Source: Apostichopus japonicus
Taxonomy: Eukaryota > Echinodermata > Holothuroidea > Aspidochirotida > Stichopodidae
DNA length: 64,000 nt
NCBI RefSeq assembly: GCF_037975245.1
Contig: NC_092578.1
Coordinates: forward strand, 16,002,821 to 16,066,820
Reading direction: 5' to 3'
Part shown: positions 23,824 to 37,800 of the stretch, piece after piece
Position numbering within the stretch: the stretch's first letter is position 1
Layout: every line of letters begins with the position of its first letter
Program-made: the position numbers and the translations under genes
The notes under the pieces: generated by a model
Seen by the model: the letters and a program-made list of their open reading frames with translations, nothing else
Database searches by the model: none
Told to the model about the DNA's origin: nothing

Positions 23824-24010
23824 ATGTCACAATTCTGTGTTGTTGGAGGTTGCAGTTAAACCTCATCCAACAAAAGCATCAGCTTTTTTAGATTTCCGAG
23901 TAAAAGAACCGACGTAAAACGCCGCAGACTTTGGATCAATTTTTTGAGATCCACGCGGAAAGATTTTTCAGCACCCGGAGTATCTCATGCCCATGAGTCC
24001 ACATGCTTGA
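23824..24010 (+). pseudogene. THAP zinc-finger domain relic
   Basis: Reading from the ATG at 23824 gives MSQFCVVGGCS, then an in-frame TAA, then a segment with SISFFRFPSK, RRRLWINFLR and KDFSAPG. This is the THAP order: C-x4-C, FRFP, a conserved W, then the DF..P strand. The last Cys-His pair of the C2CH set is not intact, the frame giving VSHAHESTC. Premature stop plus lost ligand means a decayed copy. It may be a host THAP gene or a P-element-type transposase, and only the domain survives. Confidence 0.6.
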
Positions 24011-24036
24011 CCCTGCTTCTGTGTATGCTGCAAATG

Positions 24037-25747
24037 TCTCATTGTGTGAAAATTATGTACTGTCGATAGCTGTGTCGGACCATGGTCGGACATAGCTAAT
24101 GTGAAATTGACCGTAAACACGCCCTGGACGTCCTTACATGTAACATTATATCACGCAATTGACAGTAATATATTTACTGTAAGAGATGACCGTATATACC
24201 GTGCCAAGGGTATAGCATTGTTAGTACATGTACGGTAGTTAGTTACAACTCTCGCCGGCGTTGGCTCACAGCATGTGTAAATAGCCATGTTAGGATTTAT
24301 CTATTTCATTTGTTGTATTCCAGTATCGTGAGTTCCTGATACATGTGTAATATTGTCCGTTCTGTTTATTCCGACATCTGCATGGTCCAAGGAGTTGAAT
24401 AAAAACGGTAGTATGTAGCGATCGGACGTTTTATTTCGTTAGTGACTGTCTTGTGATTGTGGGATGTTAGTACTGGGCAAGGCCTGTTTCAACTAGACCT
24501 AACTCTATGGAATTACACAGACTCACGGTAGATTTTCGCCCAGGATTGAACAAGAAACGTGGATTAGGATATTCACTGCTAAATTTGTTTATTGACAGGA
24601 TACTTTTTCTGTGTTTGTATACTTTTGGATATTAAAACGAGTAAGTACTATGTAAGTATATTGTACCGTACGGACCTATTGACGCTACGCTATGTAAAAG
24701 ATGCCTCTATTTGAGTGGAAATTTTGCTAAGAAAATAAGCAATTTAACTAAAATTTCTGCTTATAATTGTCTTAAAACTTGTTGTTAACCTTCATGTGTT
24801 CTTGTTTTAAGCTAACAGCTTTTCAAACGCTCGAAATTGGAAATCAAAAACAGTACAATTGTTCGCTATCTGTGTACAAAAAGTGCCTATATCAGCGTTT
24901 GATTTTCGCGGTATACAAACAATGACGTCACACAGTGACCAGAGGCTCCTTTGGGTCAATCTCTGTTTTCAGACATTCCAGAGGTTCATGTCACGTGACT
25001 ACCCAAAATGTCCATTTTCGTGGTCGTTTTTGATGGGTTATAGTAGGTTTTCGAAGATTATTTTTTACACATGTTGATTATGGGTATGTAAACTCCTAAA
25101 TTAATGGAAAATCTCAAGAAAAAAAATTGCCTCCATATTTGGTCTTTAAATGCTCGTTGTACAGAATAAGATGGATATAACATTAAAATACAGCACATGG
25201 AAATTTTTAATGTTATATCCATCCATGGAGCTTAGATCTTGTAGTTTCTGGCAACAACATCTCGGGGCAACCAGTCTGTTTGCTTGGTGCATTTCTTGTC
25301 CTTTTGCAACCACAGTGTATAATGCCGCGACTCAGAGTGTACAGTTCAGTTCATTTAAGCCAAAGATTATTGTTCGGAGAGTTCTTACAAAAACTAGGCG
25401 ATAGACTGCCATACAATAAAATACAAGTCTTAAAAAAAAGGCCAAACATAGGACCTTTTAATCTTGGCCTAAAAGGTAAGATGTTTTAAACATATTCTGT
25501 TTCTGCATTGGTATTTCCAAGCCAATCCTGCATAGTTTATACCAAGTTATAGTCATATATTATTGGTCATTTGGTGCTCCAAGGCTGAAATGGAATCTGA
25601 GCTATGTCGCAATGCGAGAATCTTCACTGAGGAAAACTCAACTGCGGTACGGACAGTTGTATGACCTTGCAAAGTGGAACTGCAGAATCAAGAGGGTCAT
25701 TAATTGCATTTCTATTTGTCAAACAGGGATAAAATTATTCAGTTACC
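24037..25747. other. ABCF2: Upstream region of ABCF2
   Basis: Should contain the promoter and 5' UTR of ABCF2. A possible UTR acceptor is 'aaacag|ggataa' at about 25728, 21 nt before the ATG, but no cap site is recognisable. At 25170-25225 a 20-nt inverted repeat containing 'ggatataacattaaa' occurs. Confidence 0.35.
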
Positions 25748-25856
25748 ATGCCTAAGAAGAGGGTGTCACAAGCTAAGAGGAAGAACAGTGCCGCCAATGG
25801 CGTGAAGGAGAACGGAACAAAGTCCAAAACGAACGGCACCGTTCAGACCAATGGAG
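25748..25856 (+). CDS. ABCF2: ABCF2 exon 1
   Basis: Start codon in acceptable context (A at -3). Encodes the basic, low-complexity N-terminal tail, residues 1-36 plus one base. Donor gag|gtaagt, phase 1. Confidence 0.9.
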
Positions 25857-28800
25857 GTAAGTCTACAATCCATCTCAGGGAATGATTTATTTGACCAGTA
25901 TTATTGCGTAGCAAAATGTAATGCATAGTGGTCAAATGCAATGCAACACCTGTCCAATTTTGATGGAAAGATGTTCCATCCTGTCGTACTTGTAAGAAAA
26001 TGTGTTGTCTCAGTCACAGTACTTAGTCGAGTAATTTATTGCCATGATCTATAGCAGCAGTCCCCAAACTTTAAAGGCCCACGACCCAGTATCTTCTGTG
26101 AGGCCAGAGCCAAAAACCCACCAGGTTCCCACCCCGGGATTGCATGAAAAGCTAGCTCTTGACTAAGGAGTTGATGCACATTGTAAAATAACAGTCTCTG
26201 TCAGCCAAGCTCTGAAAATAAATTCTCAAAATAAAATAAAACTGTTAGCAAACTGCTTATCCGATAGAGAGCCTGTGTAATAGAACGTGTAAAAGTAAGT
26301 TGGCCTGACGTTGCGATCCTAGCAGGATCTTCTTCTCCAACGAAATATTTTTCCGCCCCATAGTTTAGGGTCCGTAGATCAACATTACAGCACAGTATGC
26401 AGTAAACTGCCAGTCTTTGGTTGGTACTTTCCGAAAGGCATACAGTAGTATAAAAATAAAATATTGGTTATTTGTAAGTATTTTAAAATGATCTGTTTAA
26501 ATCTTTACCCGGTATCTTAAATGAAAAGTCGCCAACGCTTAATTCCTTTCTCCTTTCTGTTTGTAACTTTGTCAACCGCATCAATACAGTGTGATAATCC
26601 CTGAAGGTTTCTTCCCCCCTAGACCTAAGTTCTTCTCCCTCTCAAGTCACCTTTTTTTCCCCCATCCCATTTCCTCTCTGGGCAGTCAAAGAAGTCCTCA
26701 GTGCCTTCGATGCCCTGGAGCTGGAGGCAGCTAACGCTAGATCAGCCACCGGTGTACTGGCATCACACCCGAGCAGCTGCGATATCAAGATCATCAATTT
26801 CTCCATCACGTTTCACGGTGCGGAGCTCTTCTCCGACACAGAGATCGAGTTGAATTGCGGTCGTCGATACGGGCTGGTCGGCCTCAACGGATGTGGTGAG
26901 TGGTTACATTTTGGTTCCGATGATAATCGTAACCTTTGCATTCATCATGGCGTGCTTGTGGGTGCGTGTGTGTATGTGGGTGCATTTGTGACGCCAAGCT
27001 TGTAAGCACGATATCTCAAGAAGGGAAGGTCGGACCAAATTCATTTTTGATGTGTAGTAGAACCACATTGAGTACAAGAAGCCTATTATTTTTGGTGGAG
27101 GTTATTTGGAGTCACAAGGGGTCAAATTGTGAAAACGTTGTGAACATGATATCTCAAGAGGAAAGCTTGGGCAGACCTTATTTGATGTGTAAAAGTGCCA
27201 CATTGAGTACAAGAACCGTATTATTTTTGGTGGAGGTTAAAGGTCATTTGGGGTCAAATTGTGAAAACCTTGTAAACATGGTGTTTCATTACATCATTGA
27301 AAATTAACTGATAAGTTTCTGGTTAAGTAGTACCTGTGTGAATCCCACCCCCTGGTAGAATATTTTAGTATATTTGAAAATAGCAATAGAAGTCAATTTT
27401 CTCCAGCAGAAGTCTGTGATCAAGTTTAACGTCAGTATCACTCAATGTTGATATTTGTAACAGTGGTCAACTTCATTCTGGTATGACCTTAGCTACCAAA
27501 GATGTCCTGAGGCAGGCTGTTAATGTCTTGACCATATATCGGAATGTCAGTTCTCATCCAACCTTGCCACCCGATTGTTTGATAAAACTTGTTGAACGCG
27601 ACAAAAATAAGTATACATATGATTTTTCCAACAGGTAAATCGACCCTTCTCTCGGCACTTGGAAGACGTGAACTCGAAATACCTCGACACGTCGACATCT
27701 TCCACCTGACGAGAGAGATGGAAGCGAGCGACAAGACTGCCTTAGAGAGCGTAAAGGAAGTAGACCAGGAGAAGATGAGGTTAGAGAAAGAAGCTGAAGA
27801 ATTAGCCCATGTGGAGGGGCCAGGTACGTCAAATGGAGGGGTATGCATAGGGGTTAACATTGAAGAGTGGATAAGCCCTATGTTAGGTAGGGGGGGCAAA
27901 GTTGGAGTATGGAAGGTGTCGATAAGAATTAGCCCATGTGGAGCGGCCAGGTGAGTACAATGGAGGAGTATGCATACATAGAGTGAAGCATTTTGAGTTG
28001 CCAGATGGGTTAACATTGAAGAGTGAATAAGCCCTATGTGAGGGGCCAGGTGAGAATATGGAAGTATGAGTAAGAATTAACCCTCATGAAGGGGTCTAGT
28101 TGAAGACATTTCATGTGTTAATGTTTCAAAATCATAAGAAACGGATCGTTTCCAAATGAAATCCCTAGTCATGTTAGGACTTGCTAACGTTTGCTAACGT
28201 TTTATTGCCATATTTTCCGATTGGATTTGTCTGTGAGTGTAATCTTTTACCGCCCGGCAAAGCCGTACAATCGGCCATCACTGTAAACAGGGATTTACCA
28301 TATCATGTTTTATATTGTGGGGGGGGAGAGTGAAGAAGGATGGGCCTTCACCACATGTCAAAGGAGAATTTTTTCTTAATCAACTTTGCCTCTCACAGAG
28401 GCTGAAGAAAGGCTGATGGACATTTACGAGCGCCTTGACGACCTGGAGGCTGATACGGCCGAGATGCGAGCAGCCCGTATCCTGAACGGTTTGGGATTCA
28501 GCAAGGACATGATGCACACCAAGACCAAGGACTTCTCCGGCGGTTGGAGGATGCGAATCGCCCTAGCGAGGGCGCTCTACGTCAAGCCTCATCTACTGTT
28601 GCTGGACGAACCGACAAATCATCTCGATCTGGAAGCATGCGTGTGGTTGGAGGAAGAACTCAAAAAGTAAAAACTGACTCAATAAATTTTTTTTATTTTT
28701 TTAAATTTTTTTTTAACCCCCAACTAACTACGGTCAGTGCCACAGTACACATTCCAGTTTGAAAACACGAGTCCCGAAGTTGTCAGCTTCTCAAGGAATA

Positions 28801-31800
28801 ATTAGGTGTTCAGATTCTGTGTAGCAATTCGAAGGCCCTAAACTTTGTCTCTCTCATAACATGCTATCGTTCCTTGTGTAAAAAAAATGGCTATAAAAAT
28901 TGCCACCCTGGTATATGTGGCAACTTGCCTTCATTTTTGGCATAGCATTATGCTGTTGGATACAGTATAAATTATTCCCCTGCAACTGACCTTTTACAGT
29001 TCCCCTCAAGTTATGCTTTGATATTTCTTACCAAACTTCATGAAAAGGACACAAGTACAGTATAAACTTCTTTGATAAGATTTAGACATACAGATCTGAA
29101 CCGGGTACAGAGGTTGTATTGGTAAAGAGGTGTGTCAAGGCCGCTTCTGTTAACGTTGATAGTTGACGCCTGTAGGTACTGAGTAAAAACTACCAGTAAA
29201 AGAGAAGGTATTTGAGTGGATTTTGCTCTGCTGAGAGTTGTTACCATGACAACACACACAGACCTGTTTCTGAAATTTGGATGAAAGGGCCAACTGATGA
29301 AGTATGCAGGCAAAGCCTTTTCTTGATACCAATCTGGCAAAAAATGGAACCAGAATGTTCTGTAGACACAAGTGATTGGGAGAACGGGAGGGTGGGGGGA
29401 AGAGGGGAGGATAGGGGATGCAGTGGTAGTTACTATTAGACAAACAGGGTTCTTGTCCACTTCATTGCCTATATCGTGAAACTCTATATTTTGTTTTCTC
29501 TGCAGCTATAAAAGAATTCTGGTCCTAGTGTCGCACTCGCAAGACTTTTTGAATGGCGTCTGCACAAACATCATACACGTCAACAAAAACCAGTTGAAAT
29601 TTTATGGGGTGAGTGCATCGATCATCTTTTTAATCGACCTCTCGATTTTTCCAAAAAAAATTTACGGAGACTGCGAAATTGTTGTTTCTATTATCTGTGG
29701 TTTTTATTTAATCTTCTATTTTTTTGGCAAACTAGAGTGGAAATGTACAAATGTTAAAATGGAGATTGTATAATAGGCAGTTTAGAACAATAATTGAAAA
29801 TCCCCATTTCCACCCCCCCCAATCTTCCTCTCTACAAAGTGCTTGCCTCGTTGTTCACCCAAAGATTCCTGTGTTGCATCACCTGAACGAAACTGGCATA
29901 GTTATGCCTTCTGGAGATCCCCATGTAAAGATTTCAGGACCGTGACGCAAGAGCCGAGATTACTTCATTGACGTCATGGCGTTATTTTTGTAGTGTTCCG
30001 GGACTCTTGTTTAAGTCGTCAAGTTAAGAACCTGATAACTCAAGTATTAGCGTCGGTGGACTTTGTGAAATAGGTAAAATCCCTGTTACCCGTTGGGGAT
30101 TGTCTTTTCCTCGGGGTAGATCAAAGGTTATGTTCACTCCCACTAAGTAAGTAAAGGTCACAAGATTGATATCTCAGAAATAATCCCGTTTATTCTGTTT
30201 CTTGAAAGAGAACATAATGATTGGAATTTTAAAATGATATGAGAATTAATTATGTTTACTCTTTCCTGTATACTTTGAACTGGTGGTATTACAAGCCTAA
30301 GATTGGTCATTAAAGGGCTACTCTGGTGGCAGGCAATAATGTGTGTTGGAAGAAGAAACTATTCTATAAGTGCTGTTAGTTGAAAACCCCATCTTAATAT
30401 CTTGTACCCTAGGTCTACACAAGTTTGTTTGATTGTAAAAATTGTTTTCACTCGATAAAACATTCCCTACTTCGGGTGGTGGATGATAGTGGATGGTCTA
30501 TTATGTCATCAAGGCAGAGGTTCTCCCAAAAAGTTTGGCTTATAAAGCAGTTTGGTTACCGATTTTGTCCTCAGTTTGGTTACCGATTTTGTCCTCGGAT
30601 TTTGTCCTCGGCATTTGAGTTATGTCAGTTTAGTTTTTATCGACGTCCCCTTCGATTAAATTTCACGGAGATGGGGTATCCTCAGCTGGAAAGGGATGTG
30701 TACATTCTATAAACAAACAAAAAACAAAAAAACAAACACAAAATAAGACGTTTTCAACTCTATGACCGTAATGACATCACTAATTCTGCTGTTGCCACAT
30801 GCTCAAACATGTCCCCAATGTGTAAAACTTTTTGTATCTCCATACCAAATGCAACTAGGGTGTGTGGTTTTGAGCTAAACAATTTTTTGTTAGGAGAGTT
30901 TTTCGATAGTTCTACTAAGCAATGAACTTCAGCGTATCCCTTTAAACATACTTTGAACATGAACCTGATTCCATACATTATTGCAACAGTTGATTGTTTA
31001 GTCATCTCTTGAAATAACATTGTTACATTTATCAAACCAAACGTAACCTATAGTATAGACCTACCATACTTTAAAGAGACAGATTGCACAAGACTAGCAT
31101 TGCACGTTGCATAATTTGTATCTATTTATATATCGGTGACGACGTAAATCAATGGGAGTCTAATGACCGGCTAATTATCTTAAGCAGATAAGAGATACTG
31201 CGTGGGCGTTTCCGCTGGTAAATGTACCGTAATTAAAACTGTTGGGAAGTGGTGGAATCCCGTTAATATGAAACACACCCTGTTTACTCTACCTACTAGA
31301 ATTGAAACAAGTAAAATTGTGTGTCTGAAATTTTTTTTTTGGAGGGACGAGGATGAAACACCCTCCTCTCCTCTATGGCTCCTCGTCGTATGAATCAGAT
31401 AGATTAGATGTTTTTTAACTGATCACAGAGAATTACGCTCTCATTCAAGCTGCCTTGCTCCCGGCAGAAAAGACGATCAGTCTTAATGTCTGAAGAGCAA
31501 ACTTTCAAATTTAAAGTTGGTCGTGGTATCAGAGTAATGTCTAATGCACTTTCCGATACATATTCTCACTTCCTTACTTAATCCCCCCCCACCCCCCCCT
31601 CCTTCTTTCTTGATGTAACCTATAGTCTTGGACTTTTTTACTGAGAGAATACAATTTTTGTTGTGTACTATCGACACTGTTGGGTCTTCGTTTGATTTGT
31701 AATAAGAGGTAAACGATATGGCCATTTATTCTGGTCTCGGGATGCTCTCCTTCGGGTGAAGTGGCCGGAAGATCTGTAATTTGAGATATATTCCTCTTGA

Positions 31801-34800
31801 CTTAATTGTCTGCTTGATTTCTTTCAGGGTAATTACGACAGTTACGTCAAGACGAGATCCGAGTTAGAGGAGAATCAGATGAAGAGGTATCAGTGGGAGC
31901 AAGATCAAATTACACACATGAAGGTGAGTGGGGGATCTGGTACACAACACACATGTAGGTGAGTGGGGGATCTGGTACACCACACACATGTAGGTGAATG
32001 GGGATCAGGTACACCACACACATGTAGGTGAATGGCGGATCAGGTACACCACACACATGTAGGTGAATGGGGATCAGGTACACCACACACATGTAGGTGA
32101 GTGGGGATCAGATACACCACACACCTGAAGGTGAGAAGGTAGCAGTGGGAGCAAGATCAAATTACACACATGAAGGTGAAGAGGGATCAGGTACACCACA
32201 CACATGTAGGTGAATGGCGGATCAGGTACACCACACACATGTAGGTGAGTGGGGAATCTGATGCATCACACATGTACGTGAGTGGTGGATCAGGTATGTG
32301 TGTATGTATGTATTTTAGATCCTCCTGCAAGCGGGAACTCGCGAAGAAGCCACCATTGGCTTATCAAAGCCGCAAGCTGACCGAAGTCAGTCTCTTAGAT
32401 TCATATTTGACGTCCATGATTATGAATTGTCAATTGTCAACAACTCTGTAACTGGACGACATACATTAATCTTGGAGTGCCTCGAACTCGGTACCTTATG
32501 ATTGAAAGGCACCCGCGTTATCTCATGAGCTAACACTCCTTGGTGTAGGTACACCACACATATAGGTGAGTGGGGGATGTCATGCATCACACATGTATGT
32601 GAGTGGGGAATCAGGTACATCACACATGTAGGTGAGTGGGGGATCTGATGCATTACACATGTACGTGAGTGGTGGATCAGGTACACCACACATGAAGGTG
32701 AATGGTGGATCGTATGCAACACACATTTAGATGGTGAATGTTAGAGGTGAATGTTAGATGATGCACGTCACGCATTAGGCCGATTGGTGGATCATATGTT
32801 TCATGTGAATATATCAAATATCAGATGTATCACACATGAAGATAAGGGTCGGATCAGATGAAAGTAATGTGTTGGATCAGGTGTATCACATATAAAGGTG
32901 AAATGGTGGATCAATAGATGTCACATAGTGTTGAATGACATACATGGATCACACATGAACATAATTAGTGGAACAGATATGCACACATTGAAGGTGGAGG
33001 ATCAAATATCACACATTATCCACTGGATCAGATATCACACACCAATGCAAGTTAATTTGAGTGGTGTATGAGCACTAGATGTATTCAAAAATGCATGCCA
33101 ATAGTGGATCAGATGTTGCATTCGAAGAAATCTCTGGATAAATATATCATGAAGATAATTGCTACAATGATACATGACGTTAGGTGTAATTGTCGAGAAT
33201 CTTTTTCCACGAGGTATCTGGTCCTCATGTATTTCTCCCAATTGTATCACACAGACCTACATAGCCAGGTTTGGTCACGGCAGTGCCAAATTAGCCAGGC
33301 AGGCCCAGAGTAAAGAGAAGACTCTCGGCAAGATGGTCGCAGGAGGACTCACCGAGAAGGTCGAGTCAGACAAGGTGAGCGACGAAGTTTTTCTCGAATC
33401 TCTTCCCTTCTATTTTCTTTTTCATTTTTCGTGTTTCCTTTTTGCACAGAATATATGGCAATACCACTAGGGTAGATTGCGGAAACTTGACGTAAGTTAA
33501 ATCCATTTAACCCTTGTCGAATAACAGAAGTAGATAAGAGACGATCTCATAGTAAGAAGGTCGGTAGAATATACTCAAGAATTCTCTACCCGAGGAATCT
33601 TTTCGAGAGAGAGAGAACCGTCCATAGTTTACAGACACACTGCCAGTTATAAACTTGTTTACAGTAGTTTTTTTTGCGTTTTTTTTTTCATGATCCAGTA
33701 GATGGTTTCAGGATCATCATATGGCTGTGTCCTGAATGATGTCAGTGGTGTTGTTGTCAGGAATTGATAGACCTCGTTGTATAACGGTTGTGTTGGGTTG
33801 TTTCTGAGTGAATGTGGGATAGAAATGCAGTGGCGTAGCTAGGGGGGGGTCAAAGGAGGGCACGTGCCCCGGGCACTGGGCTTAGGGGGCACTGAAATGG
33901 GAGAATGAGAGTAATAAAAATAAGCACTTTATAGAAAAACATGACGAAATTGATGTATGTCGTCAGGCATAAATATTTTCCAGTTACTAATAAGAATCTG
34001 AACTGACTGTAGTTGTTTTCATTAGCAAATTTATAGATTGTGATTTCTTTTCAGTCCATTTCGACCGTTTTCTCTTTTTTTTATTCTGTTCTGTATTCTG
34101 TAATGACTACATGTCACGGAAATTTCGGATATTTCAGTATACAGTTCCAAGGCAGTAGATTTCGAAAGGTGGAAATATCATAGGCGTAGGAGCACAATTT
34201 GATTTGGGGGGGGGGGGGCTGTAACGACTTGCCCAAAAAATATAACCAAAAATTTTCGCACGCAATTTATTTTTCTTTCAGTAGTGGGGGGGGGATGGGG
34301 CGTAACTTTCTACTCTTGCCCCCGTGCGCCAAAACCTCTACCTACGCCACTGTAGAAATAATATTCAGGCTTCTTTAATTTCTTTTTTTTTCTGCGACAT
34401 TATGAACTTTTCATTATGACATTGTAGCGAAAGTTTATGTTTTAAGGAACTAAAGGTCTAAATTTTGATTGATTTAAATTGTCCCCATTTATGTGTTTGT
34501 GGTATAATAATTCCAGTGGCAAGTCAATGTATTTATGGTTTTGCCATATTTCTTGCAGACCATTTCCTTTTACTTCCCTGACTGTGGGACGGTTCCCCCT
34601 CCGGTTATCATGGTACAGAATGTCAGCTTCAAGTACGCAGACGACAAGGTGAGTCATTCTTATACCCACCCGGGGGAGGGGGGAGCGGGGTGGAACCTTT
34701 GGATTACCTTAATTAAAGAGATATTCCGGTGGCAAAAGATTTACCACTAAAATGTCCCAAAAACTTAAAGAAATGTGCATCACCGATAGTTGAAAGCCCA

Positions 34801-37800
34801 AATCTTTATCGCCTTATCCCTAATTCACGATATTGTTGATAAAAGAGGAATCTATTTTGACTGGTTAAATCCTTCCTCTTACTCCAGGTGGTCTTCAAAA
34901 GATTGAATTTTTCCTTAATAATTTTTTTGATAATTTATCCTTGCAGTGTGGTCCATTTGAAGTGTTAACCTACCTGGCAATGTTCCTCTTTTTTTTACTT
35001 TTTTTTTATATAATTTTATCAGGATGCAAACTTCTTTTATTTTTTTGGGGGGGGGGGCAGGAGAATTATTATTTTCTGTCATCAATATATTAGTTCAAAT
35101 ATTGGATAATATAAATATCATATAAAATATATTAATAATATTATTAAATTTATATAACATATATATAATATATAATGTCCAGCAACTTTGTGAAACGATC
35201 AGCTTCATCCACGAGAATATACCTGAGGAATATAGCTGAGGATAAATTTGAGAATTTACATAATATATATATATATTATTAAAAATTCAAATTTTTTAGT
35301 TATCCCGTCTATAATCCATTAGTAACATCTCGTGAATTTCCTTGTCAGTCTTTCCTTCTATGAAATAAACGAATGAAAAAAGCGAATGAGGAAATCTAGC
35401 CTAACCATCTGTTTATTCTCTGAAGTTGTGATGCAGTTATAAGACATCCATGGAATACTATCATTATTGCTGTTATCTTTGACCACATTGTAGCCTAACA
35501 CCACACTAAGTCAATGGGAAAATTTTGCCTAACCATGGGTTTGCCAAAAAAAAAAATAACACTTTGGGTAGGATTCGGGTAATAAATAAGGAACCGGGTA
35601 GTATCGCGTCGGGTGGGTACCCGGATACTCCGTGCAGACACTAGTCATCTCAGAGAAGGTGGCTTGGTGCAGCAGGGGAAAAGTATGTAAGCATTTGTCT
35701 TTGAGATTCAACTTGCTTCTTAATTTTTTTTTTTGAACTTTGTTTTTATTATTATTATTTTTGTTTGTATTCGCAGCCTCTTATATACAAAAATATAGAA
35801 TTTGGTTTGGACTTGGACAGCAGGGTAGCTCTAGTAGGACCTAATGGGGCCGGTAAATCAACTCTCTTAAAGCTCATAGTCGGCGAACTGGTACCCACGG
35901 ACGGTCTTATACGAAAGGACTCTCATCTTAGGATAGGAAGGTACCACCAGGTAAGCAGGAAGACTTCAGACTGGTGTAGTGTCAGTGTGTTTATATCCTA
36001 TAAGTAGGGTTCAATACAGACATCAGGGGGGTGAGAGGTGGTGGGTGGGTGTGAGAGAGGGGTGGGGGCAACTGAAGGTCACATTTCTACTTCCTCCATA
36101 ATCCTTTAAGTTCGTATTACAAGTTACAGGCATAGACCTGATGTTATTTTATGTTCATCAAAATTCGCTCCCTGTTGTGAAGTTGATATTTAGCATGATA
36201 AGGTTTCCTGAAATCATGTGACTATTATTTTTAGCAATGTATGATTCCCAAAACTTTCTGTTCATTAGCTAGTCGTTTATGATTCCAGTCCATTCGTGCA
36301 GTGCCTTTTTATTATTGAAGTAGTCCTTAACGGACGAAGCTTGAGTTGGTTCAAAGTTTAACTTTTAAAGCTCTTTTAATTTGATTTTAATTTTTCTTCA
36401 GCATCTGCAAGATTTGTTGGATTTAGATATGTCAGCTCTGAATTGGATGATGAAATGTTTCCCAAACATCAAAGAAATTGAAGAAATGAGGAGGATAATT
36501 GGCAGATACGGACTGACGGGTAAACAACAGGTGAGTGTAGGGCCTGATTCTTGGCTGTGAGGGGTAAATGAGGGGTGTCTCTAAGCTCATGGTGTGGGCT
36601 ATAGGTAGATATGGACTGACGGGTAAACAACAGGTGAGCGTAGGGCCTGAGTCTTGGCCGTGAGGTGTGTATAAGGGGTATCTCTAAGCTCATGGTGTGG
36701 GCTATATGTAGATATGGACTGACGGGTAAACAACAGGTGAGTGTAGGGCCTGATTCTTGGCCGTGAGGGGTAAATGAGGGGTGTCTCTAAGCTCATGGTG
36801 TGGGCTATAGGTAGATACGGACTGACGGGTAAACAACAGGTGAGTGTAGGGCCTGAGTCTTGGCCGTGAGGGGTAAATGAGGGGTGTCTCTAAGCTCATG
36901 GTGTGGGCTATAGGTAGATACGGACTGACGGGTAAACAACAGGTGAGTGTAGGGCCTGAGTCATGGGTGTGAGGAGTAAATGAGGGGTGTCTCTAAGCTC
37001 ATGGTGTGGGCTATAGGTAGATACGGACTGACGGGTAAACAACAGGTGAGTGTAGGGCCTGAGTCTTGGCCGTGAGGGGTAAATGAGGGGTGTCTCTAAG
37101 CTCATGGTATGGGCTATAGGTAGATACAGACTGACGGGTAAACAACAGGTGAGTGTAGGGCCTGAGTCATGGGTGTGAGGAGTAAATGAGGGGTGTCTCT
37201 AAGCTCATGGTGTGGGCTATAGGTAGATACGGACTGACGGGTAAACAACGGGTGAGTGTAGGGCCTGAGTCTTGGCCGTGAGGGGTAAATGAGGGGTGTC
37301 TCTAAGCTCATGGTGTGGGCTATAGGTAGATACGGACTGACGGGTAAACAACAGGTGAGTGTAGGGCCTGAGTCTTGGCCGTGAGGGGTAAATGAGGGGT
37401 GTCTCTAAGCTCATGGTGTGGGCTATAGGTAGATACAGACTGACGGGTAAACAACAGGTGAGTGTAGGGCCTGAGTCTTGGCCGTGAGGGGTAAATGAGG
37501 GGTATCTCTAAGCTCATGGTGTGGGCTATAGGTAGATATGGACTGACGGGTAAACAACAGGTGAGTGTAGGGCCTGAGTCATGGGTGTGAGGAGTAAATG
37601 AAGGAAATCTCTAAGTTCATGGTGTGGGCTATAGGTAGATACGGACTGACGGGTAAACAACAGGTGAGTGTAGGGCCTGAGTCTTGGCTGTGAGGGGTAA
37701 ATGAGGGGTATCTCTAAGCTCATGGTGTGGGCTATAGGTAGATATGGACTGACGGGTAAACAACAGGTGAGCGTAGGGCCTGAGTCTTGGCTGTGAGGGG

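Noticed and set aside
27589..27954. Single 121-codon plus-strand frame
   Set aside because: It is ABCF2 exon 3 read through its acceptor and donor; family conservation ends at the splice sites.
31910..33035. CRISPR-like array
   Set aside because: Units have no conserved repeat/spacer alternation and are copies of an exon-donor boundary in an animal intron.
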